Source of the DNA: Epithemia pelagica
Taxonomy: Eukaryota; Bacillariophyta; Bacillariophyceae; Surirellales; Surirellaceae
NCBI GenBank assembly: GCA_946965045.2
Contig: OX337230.1
Coordinates: forward strand, 868,001 to 932,000
Reading direction: 5' to 3'
DNA: 64,000 bases
Below are positions 52,714 through 62,239 of the stretch, in pieces. The position numbers and the translations under genes are program-made. The first letter of the stretch is position 1. Every line of letters begins with the position of its first letter. Under the pieces are notes generated by a model. It was not told the origin of the DNA. It saw only the letters and a program-made list of their open reading frames with translations, and searched no databases.

Positions 52714-55623
52714 TCACACCCATCCCTTTTTGACCGTTTTGCCAAACACAATGCGTTGCAACGTGAGCCAGAATCCAATCAATACCACCACGACAATGGT
52801 CAACATGACTCGATTAAAACTTTCGGGCAACAAATCAAATCCACGAGAGGGTGAGGTCCGGGCATAAAAAATGTCGGGTCCACCAAAGGCCAAAATCAAG
52901 GTTTGGGATTCCAAATCGGTGGGCGCACTGGCAATGGATTGGACACCTTCGACCGTTTGTGTGTACGACAAGGAATTGTAGGACACCATGGGAATCAATT
53001 CGGAATATTGCCGTAGCCCTTCCTTTTGTTCCGAATCCTTGACTTGTCCCATGGGGCGACGAGGTTCCAACATGCGACGATCGACCATGTAGACTTGTCC
53101 ATCGACGCAGGGCATAATCAATCGTTTGCCACTAATGCCACTTCGTGTGGCTGTCACACCCAAGGTGGTAATGGGTTTGACGACACTGTATGTTTTGGCC
53201 AAAACAAAGGGTTTGGTTTCACGAGCATTCCAGCTCGAAAATTCCTTCAATTGATCGGGTGAGGTGAAGGCCGTCAAGCCATTTTGGTCCACTTGTCCTT
53301 CGTAAAGTGACAAGACACCAATTTCGGAACGACGTGTGCGTTCGTTCAAAAAGGAATAAATGATCCAATTTTCCGAAAACAAGACACTGGGTTGAACAAC
53401 AGGGTGATGAATGGCTGCATTGCTGTGACTGGCCCGATACAAGACTCGACCGGATACCGAATCCACCACATTGACAAACAAATTGGGTGTGGCAGAAAAG
53501 GTACCGGAAGATGACGACGCCGAGGATTCGGCGTCGGATGGAGGTGCTGTATTGCTTACACCCGTGGGCTTGCGCTTGGGCTTGGCCTGTTGCTGCTGCT
53601 GAACAGAGGTTCCAATGCCGGCCGCACGTTCCAAGGCTTGCGTAAAGGCATCTGCGTCCGGTTCCTCCTCGGAATCTGGCGTCTCGGCAGTTGTGATAAT
53701 GACCACCAAATGGGGATTCATATATTTCAGCAACAAGGATTGATCCCCCAAAACATGACACGGCGATTGAATAACTTCCTCTCGATTGGGGTAGGCGACC
53801 CGCACAATGGTTTCATCCGGAAACTGTGTCACACCCGCAACCTCGGCCACCATACGGTCCTGGAGTTCAAGACGATAGGACTCCAATCGTGACGATACTT
53901 CGTCCGATTGAAATCCATGAGCAAACCATCCATTCTTCTTGTCGGATGCCGCCGCCATGGAAGTTAATGCCTTGTTGTCATCCCCCGCGGTGGTTGGAAT
54001 CATTTGCGTCGACAAGGACGTAGACGATGCATCTTTAAACAACAGCAAGGCTCCTTGACGACACGACGACGATGATGACGAGGTGGCAATGGGTACCATC
54101 TGCACAATGGGACTGGATATTTGCACCGATCCTTGATCTTGTACTTGTCCGGTTGCTCCATCCAAACACAACCACGAAATCAAATGACTCGACTCGTCAG
54201 TCTCGGACGATGAGACAATCAAAACATCCCGCGAATGGGCCTTGCCATTAATGCCACGGACATGTTTGCCCGCATTGGGCGCTCCATGGACAATGCGATG
54301 CCATTGCGCCGACACGGGCAAATTGTATCGATACTTGAACAAGGTATCATCATGAGAGCTGGAGGCCGGTCCTCCCAAGGCCAAGGGCAATCCATAGACA
54401 CGATGGGACGTTTGGGACACCAAAACGGCCACCTTGTCAAAACCAAATCCCATGGCCGTTCCACTATTCAACGACAAATTGTCGTCGGTTCCAAACTGAA
54501 CCAGACTGGAAACCACGTCTTGCAATCTCTGCCAATGCATGTTCCATCGCGAGGACGCCGATAAAATCACTGTCGAATCGGTTGTACTTTCTTGTTTGGT
54601 GGGGACAAAATGACTGGCATCCACCAAGACGCCACCTGTCAGAGAGGCCAATCCTTCTTCGGTCCTCCATTCGATGGTACCCACCAATCCGGAGTTTGTC
54701 TTGTCTTTTGATAGGGTGACAAACAGAGTCGTTTCTCGTTTGGTGGTCACCATCAAGGATACCTCATCCTTGGTACACTTGACAAGGCCCAAACCCGTCA
54801 CGATCGAGCCCTCGTCCTGCTTCGAGTTCAGGGGTATCTCCACAGGGACGGTCGACTCTCCTTTTGTGGCTTGCAACGTCAAGGAAGCACCCGTTTCCTC
54901 CTGATCTTTGGAAATAGCCAACGTCCATCCCATGGCTGCACACGTTACTTGCGACTGGACTTCTTCCTGCCTGGGTCTATCATCGACTTGAATTTCTGCT
55001 TGTTCGTCGTTTTCCTCAGTGGTGGCAGCCATCACCTCACCTGTCTGGGCATGGACCGTCGCCACAATCATAGCGGAAGAAGAAGAAGGAGTGACTTGCA
55101 CCACTTGGACCATTGGAGCACCATCCTCCTCCTCCTTGTCCACGACTACCAAACGCAGGACTGTCTCCGAATCCACCGTAATCAAGGATGACAAGCGTGT
55201 TTCCCAATCCAAGGCTCCCTCGCGAGCATTCCAGGCTCGTACCACTGCGGTCGAATCCAAGGTTACCGCTCGATCCGCGCCAAGGTTGACCATGGCATGA
55301 CCGACATGGCTGTTGCGGTTGGAACTCGAACAAACGGATCGACGCCAGACCAAGGCACCCGAAGTGACATTTCTCAAGGCCATGCGACAGGACGACGATG
55401 AAGAAGCAGAAAGGGTCGAGGTAGCATCCGAGGACAAGATCAAACTGTCTTCGTCCTCCTCATTCTTCACAGGAAGAACAAATTTGGGTGATCCATGACC
55501 TGTGGTAGAAATCAAACAATCTAATTGACCTGCTTCTTCCTCCAACAAGGCAAGAACCACCGAAGAAGGATGGAGAAACCAGAATGAGAGCAGGAATCCT
55601 ATTGGAAGGAATGCTTGCCGCAT
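52714..55623 (-). CDS. EMC1: ER membrane protein complex subunit 1
   Basis: 969 residues from ATG 55623, no intron. A signal peptide (LPIGFLLSFWFLHPSSVVLA) leads a long lumenal beta-propeller-type region (for example VNLGADRAVTLDSTAVVRAW) with PQQ-like repeats. The conserved C-terminal EMC1 block has PCVDGQVYMVDRRMLEPRRP, LIPMVSYNSLSYTQTVEGVQ, LESQTLILAFGGPDIFYAR and PSRGFDLLPESFNRV. A single membrane helix (LTIVVVVLIGFWLTL) and a short cytosolic tail RIVFGKTVKKGWV end it. EMC1 is the large scaffold of the ER insertase complex for tail-anchored and multipass proteins. Its 3' end was copied into the neighbouring tandem array. Confidence 0.9.
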   Translation of the reverse strand: MRQAFLPIGFLLSFWFLHPSSVVLALLEEEAGQLDCLISTTGHGSPKFVLPVKNEEDEDSLILSSDATSTLSASSSSSCRMALRNVTSGALVWRRSVCSSSNRNSHVGHAMVNLGADRAVTLDSTAVVRAWNAREGALDWETRLSSLITVDSETVLRLVVVDKEEEDGAPMVQVVQVTPSSSSAMIVATVHAQTGEVMAATTEENDEQAEIQVDDRPRQEEVQSQVTCAAMGWTLAISKDQEETGASLTLQATKGESTVPVEIPLNSKQDEGSIVTGLGLVKCTKDEVSLMVTTKRETTLFVTLSKDKTNSGLVGTIEWRTEEGLASLTGGVLVDASHFVPTKQESTTDSTVILSASSRWNMHWQRLQDVVSSLVQFGTDDNLSLNSGTAMGFGFDKVAVLVSQTSHRVYGLPLALGGPASSSHDDTLFKYRYNLPVSAQWHRIVHGAPNAGKHVRGINGKAHSRDVLIVSSSETDESSHLISWLCLDGATGQVQDQGSVQISSPIVQMVPIATSSSSSSCRQGALLLFKDASSTSLSTQMIPTTAGDDNKALTSMAAASDKKNGWFAHGFQSDEVSSRLESYRLELQDRMVAEVAGVTQFPDETIVRVAYPNREEVIQSPCHVLGDQSLLLKYMNPHLVVIITTAETPDSEEEPDADAFTQALERAAGIGTSVQQQQQAKPKRKPTGVSNTAPPSDAESSASSSSGTFSATPNLFVNVVDSVSGRVLYRASHSNAAIHHPVVQPSVLFSENWIIYSFLNERTRRSEIGVLSLYEGQVDQNGLTAFTSPDQLKEFSSWNARETKPFVLAKTYSVVKPITTLGVTATRSGISGKRLIMPCVDGQVYMVDRRMLEPRRPMGQVKDSEQKEGLRQYSELIPMVSYNSLSYTQTVEGVQSIASAPTDLESQTLILAFGGPDIFYARTSPSRGFDLLPESFNRVMLTIVVVVLIGFWLTLQRIVFGKTVKKGWV

Positions 55624-56145
55624 GGTGGATGTGCTTTCCGTCGGCTTGATTTAATGTCTCGTGAAGACTAAACGGTGATTCACTTCTCTTCGACTCTTCG
55701 AGTTTACAGAGACGATCCTTATTCCCACTAGATCCTCAGCTCAGAGTAATAAGAGGTGCCTGGCCTGTGCCGTCGCTTTGTTGCTCGATTTGCTGCAGCG
55801 CCATGGATGTGTGTGAAAATCAAAGATCCTTAGCGTTAACGGATCATGGTAAAATCATTAGACTCAAAAGGTCTAAATGTTCAAAACGCTCGGGATATGT
55901 TGGTAAGTTGCATCGCGTTTAAGTCGCTTAAACAGAGAAGTGCGGATGCAGGTTTGCATCCCCAAAGTCCCAGCATCCATCCATCGAATGAGCCACCGTC
56001 ACATCACAGCGCGTCTCAGAGTTGCCAATTGCCAATTGCCAATTGCCAAACCTATTATTGCAACACCCACAAGCCAAAGCAACCATAACTCCCTGGATAA
56101 ATCACAGTACAGTAATAGATTGCCCATTCAGCGCCCTTTGGTTCT
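55624..56145. promoter_or_regulatory. Divergent promoter, EMC1 / ASCC2-like
   Basis: 522 bp between divergent start codons. Contains four perfect copies of the heptamer TTGCCAA at 56022-56049. Confidence 0.5.
56022..56049 (+). repeat. (TTGCCAA)4 heptamer repeat
   Basis: Four uninterrupted copies, about 100 bp upstream of the ASCC2-like start. The embedded AATTGCCAAT also occurs in the cyclophilin promoter copies. Confidence 0.92.
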
Positions 56146-58083
56146 ATGGCATCCGACGGCGAAGAGGATGCCTTGCAAAAGGCCGCCGCGGCCAGCGTGA
56201 CGCAACTGTTAGATTCCTGGAACAGTCCGACAAGAACAAAGGGGAACGGGACGACCAAAACGAGAGATGGTCACAACAATGGGAACCCGCCGCTGTCTTG
56301 TTCAACCTCTTTGGAATGGTATCGAATTGGATTGGTCCTGGCAGCTCTCGAACAACAACAAGTGAACGACATTGGCAAGAAGGAGGCGATTCACGCGGTG
56401 CGACAACGCTACTACAAAGTTCTTTCCTTACTTCCTATCGAGACACGATCCAGGTGCCTGTCCCAGCTGATGGAAGGTCTCCTCCAATTGTTGAAACAAC
56501 AACAGCAAGGAGGAGATGCCACATTCATGGCCAAAGATGTGCTTCCCGCCATGTCGGCACTGACGGCACTCGTGCAACTTTCACCACCACTTGCAGACTC
56601 CACGTCTGATAACAGTGAAATCACTCCTCCTTGGGTCATGCTTGAATCCACGCCAACCCTGACGCTTGTACAAGCTCTGGTAAGCATGGTAGACAACACT
56701 ACTGGCAGTACCAGTGTTTTAATTGCCACCACAATTCCCCATTTGTTGGCCAGTCTCTTGCAATGTACCATTGTACTCCTATCTGACGACAATGACGTTG
56801 TTCCGCAAACCAATGACGATACTACGGAGGGCGGTCTGTCCTTGGCCATTTCCATGATTCAACAATTGATCGATGAACCAGGTCTCTGGCAAACGGTGCA
56901 AACTCGTCTGGATCACATTTGGAATTCACAAAGTGTGCGGCCCAACAACAACTGGCAACAAGTATTAATACAGCAGGCTTCCCAACATGACGCCACGCAA
57001 CGCGATTACCTAGCCTCGCTTCTTTCGTCATCGGAATTGTTGTCTGGAGAAGAAGAATTGACCTGGCAACATCCCCAAACTCCAGGGAACCAAAAAGCCA
57101 CCAAAACTACTACGAACAAGGACAAGAATCGTCCATACGATCCCATGGAACAACTCATTCATCAAGTTTCTACCATATTGCCCGATTTGGGCCATGGTTA
57201 TATCGAATTGGCCTTGGCCTTGCATCGCAACAATGTGGAAGAAACTCTGGCAGCCTTGTTCTTGATCCAAGACGATCCCCAAACGGCACAACGACAAGTA
57301 CCGGCACAATTGTTAGTGGCCGATCCCTCCTTGCCACGAGCGACACGGCGATCTACAGACACTGTTCTCGACGACGATGACGACAAGAACAGTCAAGACA
57401 AGCAACTCATCAAGGCCTCCATTTTGGCCGCCGAACAACAAGCTGCCGACCAAGCCACCTTGGTCGATCGTGTCCTCACGACTTCCAACAACAACAACAA
57501 CACGACCCGAGATGAATACAATGACGATTACGACGATCAATGGGATGCCTCGGAAGGCACCAGTGCAGTCGTTTACAGTCAACAAGATTATGCCGCCATT
57601 CAAACCTACAATCGTGTTTATCGAGATATGGAAGCCGAAGACAACTTTTGGAAAGATATGCGCAATACCAATCATTTGGTTTCCACCCAAAACAATAACA
57701 AGGCGAAACCAAAGGAGAAGGACGACGAGCAAACGTCAGAGAACAAGAAATATCGTGGACCCGACAAGGGACGTGGAGGACGCATACCTGCATCCAACAA
57801 TCCGAGTGCAGGCCGGAGCGGTGGTCGAGGAAAAGGACGAGGAGGAGGTGGTGGCGGTGGCAGAGGAAAAGGTCGAGGAGGAGGACAACAAGGAGAACAA
57901 CAGAACAAGAAGGCAGATTCAGGAGCAACCAACAACCAGGACGCTTCTCCTGTTGCGTCGACACAAACATCGAGTGCAGATTCATCGTCTTCCAATCAGC
58001 CGCACAATGCGAGACACAAGGAACGAAAGTTGGCCAATCGACGAGACCAACAGAAAAAGGCCATGTACAATCGCAGTGGATAA
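56146..58083 (+). CDS. CUE-domain protein, Cue3/ASCC2-like
   Basis: 645 residues from ATG 56146, intronless. A helical N-terminal half is followed by a CUE domain (about 332-376: MEQLIHQVSTILPDLGHGYI, then LALHRNNVEETLAALF). Then come the family's downstream marks: DEYNDDYDDQWDA, YRDMEAEDNFWKDMRN, a Gly/Arg-rich stretch (GGRGKGRGGGGGGGRGKGRG) and an end with HKERKLANRRDQQKKAM. The same order is found in yeast Cue3 and human ASCC2, which bind ubiquitinated ribosomes in the RQT/ASC-1 complex that splits collided ribosomes. The function here is by homology. The RG-rich run is more extended than I would expect. Confidence 0.82.
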   Translation: MASDGEEDALQKAAAASVTQLLDSWNSPTRTKGNGTTKTRDGHNNGNPPLSCSTSLEWYRIGLVLAALEQQQVNDIGKKEAIHAVRQRYYKVLSLLPIETRSRCLSQLMEGLLQLLKQQQQGGDATFMAKDVLPAMSALTALVQLSPPLADSTSDNSEITPPWVMLESTPTLTLVQALVSMVDNTTGSTSVLIATTIPHLLASLLQCTIVLLSDDNDVVPQTNDDTTEGGLSLAISMIQQLIDEPGLWQTVQTRLDHIWNSQSVRPNNNWQQVLIQQASQHDATQRDYLASLLSSSELLSGEEELTWQHPQTPGNQKATKTTTNKDKNRPYDPMEQLIHQVSTILPDLGHGYIELALALHRNNVEETLAALFLIQDDPQTAQRQVPAQLLVADPSLPRATRRSTDTVLDDDDDKNSQDKQLIKASILAAEQQAADQATLVDRVLTTSNNNNNTTRDEYNDDYDDQWDASEGTSAVVYSQQDYAAIQTYNRVYRDMEAEDNFWKDMRNTNHLVSTQNNNKAKPKEKDDEQTSENKKYRGPDKGRGGRIPASNNPSAGRSGGRGKGRGGGGGGGRGKGRGGGQQGEQQNKKADSGATNNQDASPVASTQTSSADSSSSNQPHNARHKERKLANRRDQQKKAMYNRSG

Positions 58084-58770
58084 ACTGCAGTCATTTCGAT
58101 GCGTTGTGTGTCGTGGAAACGAGAAGATGTATCGTGGTGACGAAGCAAATTTTGCACTTCATTTTTCTACGGTGCCTGTTTGAAACCTTCCTGCAAAATG
58201 CGAACAGCCAACGCACTGCGCATAACGAATCGATTTGGAATGAGGATGTGATGTACAACACAATGATGAGTTCTTCCTCAGATATCGATCTAGCTAAAGA
58301 ACCTCTTTGCGGTTACCACTCTTTGTTCTGTGCAAGCAGACACACGGAACCGAATGCCAGTAGCGCCATCGAATAACCCTGACTGTTTACTCCACATTCT
58401 TTGTTAGGTATTTAGTGTCATGGGCGTGATAAGCAATAAGCAGATTGTCCTGATTGGGTATAGGTGCAGGATTGCAGAGATGACGAATATGTTTTCGTGA
58501 GAGATGGATAGAGTGTGAACAACAATGAAGGTGCGATATCGCTTCACATTCGTTTTATCCAATTACAGGATCGATACTGTTTCTTCTTTGAAGCGAAATA
58601 CAATCAGTATACGTCGAGAATGGTAGAGTACAATACTGATAATTAGAGGTACTACATTTACAATTTCATTGGGTGGATTTTGAATAATAGTAACATCGTT
58701 GCTTACTTTGCAAGTCGCTGGTGTGGACTGCGCGAGGAGAGCCCGATGGACTGGCATACCAGAGTTAATC
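58084..58770. other. Intergenic, tail-to-tail
   Basis: Between the ASCC2-like gene (+) and the 983-residue membrane protein (-). No gene or RNA is recognised. Confidence 0.45.
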
Positions 58771-61700
58771 TTAAACTGGCGATGATCCGGACATCTGTCG
58801 CAATACGGGAGCGTCTTCTGGTTCCAATGCTTCTGGCTCTAACGCTTCTGGTTCTAGCGCCAGTCGTTCTGCTTCAAACGACTCCATGGGCGATGGTGGA
58901 TCAAAAGATTCTACAGGATCAGGTGGCTGTTCGTCCACGAACACTTCTCTCGAAGGGACAGGAACAATTGCTTGTTGGTATTCTTCAAATGACGGACCAT
59001 GTTCCGTGCTTACAATGGCCATAGATTCCGCAACAGCGCCCTCTGGATCTTCACTCCTTCTTGTTTCAAGCGCATCTTCGTCGATTATTTCGTTGACAGA
59101 TTCAGCATCACTCGTAGGTGAAGAGGGGACCTCATCATCAAAGAAATGACGTTTTGTCACCCCGATCTCAACCTCAGGCACGACAGACTCTGTCTCAGCA
59201 GAGCCTGGTACGTACGGATGAGATGGGAGATCTTCATCGAATGTAGGAGTTGTTGTATGTGCACGGTCATGCTCATGTTCAGACTCCAATCGCATTGGTT
59301 CGTCGCAATGGGACATCTCTTCATCGTCATAGAAAACCGATTCTTTAGATTTTGAAGAAAGGAGCACCACGGTCTCAGGACTTCCTGGGAGTCCTGTATC
59401 ATACCGATCGTTATCATCATTTGATTCTTCTTTTTCTTCATCCACCGACGCAACCCTTGTAGCAGCAAGTGGGAATGCACGCTCACTTTCTGGTGCCGCC
59501 AGTTCCTTCATCACTCTTAGTTCGTTCGTGTTCTGGCGATCAATGTCCCGTGAAAGCTGCTGAACCACGTCAAGGTCACGGGAGTTCTGCTCCTCAAGAA
59601 CCATTGTTAGTTGGCTCACAAACTCGTCGTGGCCAAAATCGATGGGATCCCGAGAATTTGCTACTAACAGAGGAGACGAAACTGGATCTTCCCCAAGAGC
59701 AGAAGCTTGTGGTTGGTGAGTAGGGAGGGACTGGTCTCGCAAGGACATGAAAGTGATTTCTGACTCTATTGTCATCGGAGAATAAGCTTGGGTATGACCA
59801 GAATCGAAAGGACCTTCTTCTCGGTCATCTTGAGTGTCAATATGGGTTCCACGAGAACCGAAATTGAAAAAGTGTTCATCCTCAAATACATCCTCACTAT
59901 TCACACGACCCTCGCCTGAATCAGTATCAGAATGAGTTCTTGAACCTGTACCATATGTCGCACCAAACCCAGCAGGATATAGCGTATGAGGGGCCATTTG
60001 TTTCTCGTCCTCTTCCGTCCCTTCATACTCTTCCCATTCGTGCTTGAATCTGCTGATATAGGCTAGATATTCCTCATGTTCATCGACGAACATGTTTTCA
60101 ATTTCCTCGTCTTCGCTATAGATTTCGTCTTCTGCTTGTTCGAATTGCCATGAGGCTCGGAGTGTTACCAAGCACATCGTCGACAATCCCAGCAAGAGGA
60201 AGAATATCAAGGCCCATGCCAATGCTTGTGCCACATCTGTGCACATGGTGTCCTCGATAGATTCGACGTACAACGGATACACCCGATCACATGTAAGGGA
60301 TCCAGACAAGCTTTCCAAGGCCCTCCGAATGTTGGTAAGAAACATGGCCATCTTTCTCGAGTCAGAAATGAATTTTTCGATAGTAGATGTTTCTGTTTCA
60401 CAGACAGAAGCCAACAAACTTTGTTCCACTGCATCGATTTCTGCCAATTTCTCCCAAACCACATTGATTGATTCCTGGACTGCATTTTCAACGGATTGTA
60501 AACGAAGCGTTGGGTCTGGACCACCGTTTGCACATTCGCCCGTCAAAGAGGCCGTGTATGTGAAGAGTGCTTCACTAGGCTCGATCTCGAACACTTCAAG
60601 CACTGACATGATTGTATCCCGGGGTGTCCCATCTTGCGTCCCACCATTGCATGCATCGTCCGCAATTACAACTGTAACAGCTCCAGCAATAGCAATGACA
60701 CATGCCGAAGCTGTACAAAATAGAAGGATAGGAAGTACGACATACGACATTCCCTTTCGGAAGTTTTCGCTTGTTTTACGCTTCATCGCATGAATGACTC
60801 CATATATCATGACCACAGCAGCGCTGACAATGCCCAACAGAAGGAATGGCAACACCCACACATATGTTTTGATTTCGCTTTGAGTTGATTCAGCATATTT
60901 GTATAGTTTCTTGAATCTGGAGGTAAATCTCTCAGCTCCACGTGTTTCTGACGAAGCCAAATCTTGAGTCTCGTTCAACTCGTCCAAAATAAGGTTGTGC
61001 ATCTCGCGAAGACTGACTTTTGCGAATTGGAGAGCGTTTCGCTCCTCTTCTGTCAATTCCGGGGCCAGGATTGTCTCGTTGCCTGTATTCTGACAAATTT
61101 CGGTGAATTCTGTTGGTGTTTCTTCCGAGATCAACGCTGCAGCCTCCAAGGATGAAGTACTAGTTGTCAGAGCATTGTTCAGCTCACCAATGATTTCGTC
61201 GGCTGTTAGAACCAATGCATCTGAGTCGTGGGTCGTTGTCTTGAGTGGCTCAACGACAAGGATTATAGTGGGTGGCACGCAAAGAATTGTGATCACTGCG
61301 AAGAAAAGAAAGCATATCCGTGTCCTTTTCTCACGATTCGAAAGATACGATTTATCTTGGTACGAGTCTGCATAGTTTTCCATTTCGTCTGATGGTATTG
61401 GTTCATTGTCACCATTCTCAATGTCCCGTCGACTTTCGTATTCTTTGGTCACTGCCTCCTCCGACATATGGAAAGGGAATCCTGCTGCACATCCAGCCGA
61501 TTTTCCTGCGCATCGAAGAATCAACAAGATACTCGCCCAGAGAAAGAAGGCCATTCCTATACTTCCACCCACAGCTATCAGACCTTCTCTGTATTCCACA
61601 TGCTCCTCGCTCTCCACATCGACATATCTCGCGAAGTCATTTGAATATTGGAAGCGCGGTATATCGAACAATGGCCGAAGCTCATTTAAGATTGCGGGCT

Positions 61701-61833
61701 GTTAGAAAAGAGGACAAAAAAAACGAGGACAATCATGATGTCAACATGTAATGAGCTCCCATAGGATGGATCAATGAATTTGGAGTCCGCTGCTCGTCCA
61801 GGTACGTACGGAACTGTATTCTTCAGACGACAT
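58771..61833 (-). CDS. Large multi-pass membrane protein (2 exons), unknown
   Basis: Exons (minus) 61810-61833 and 58771-61698 give 983 residues. The first exon encodes only MSSEEYSS; the intron has a GTACGT donor and a TTTTCTAACAG acceptor. About five membrane segments: GLIAVGGSIGMAFFLWASIL, ICFLFFAVITILCVPPTIIL, VWVLPFLLLGIVSAAVVMIY, YVVLPILLFCTASACVIAIA and ALAWALIFFLLLGLSTMCLV. Two extracytoplasmic regions of about 110-180 residues lie between them, with NxT/S sites and paired Cys. This layout resembles tweety or prominin family proteins, but I see no diagnostic motif. The C-terminal 430 residues are acidic and disordered, ending in a LEPEA repeat. Confidence 0.75.
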
Positions 61834-62239
61834 GGCCGCATCGAAAATTATATGACCTTCAAGACCTGTGATGAAGAAGGAAAGAATGGGTGGAGATGAA
61901 GAACTCTTGGAGTCTCTTATTAATCGAGCTGACTCTTGAGATTACCTTCCTTCCTGGTTCTCTTCTAATTTGGCGATTCTCGAATCGTTGGAAAAAATGT
62001 GAGTTACCAAGGCCGTGAATTGTGCGCGCGTGGGGAGTGGCAGAAGTTTGGGCACGGGATCGCAGATGACATCACTTCCCATCACGACTCTCCATAAACC
62101 TGATTTATTATAGGAATTTATGTAGGTACTGCCTCTGAGAACGCTGGGAAAGTAAATTCTCCCCCATCACGCGGAACTACTCGTGGCTTGACTCGGAAAC
62201 GATATAAACAGCTACTCCTGCCTACTCCAAATTATCCAT
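61834..62239. promoter_or_regulatory. Upstream region of the membrane-protein gene
   Basis: About 400 bp between the ATG at 61833 (minus) and the proposed 3' end of the DUF6824 gene. No element is assigned. Confidence 0.4.
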
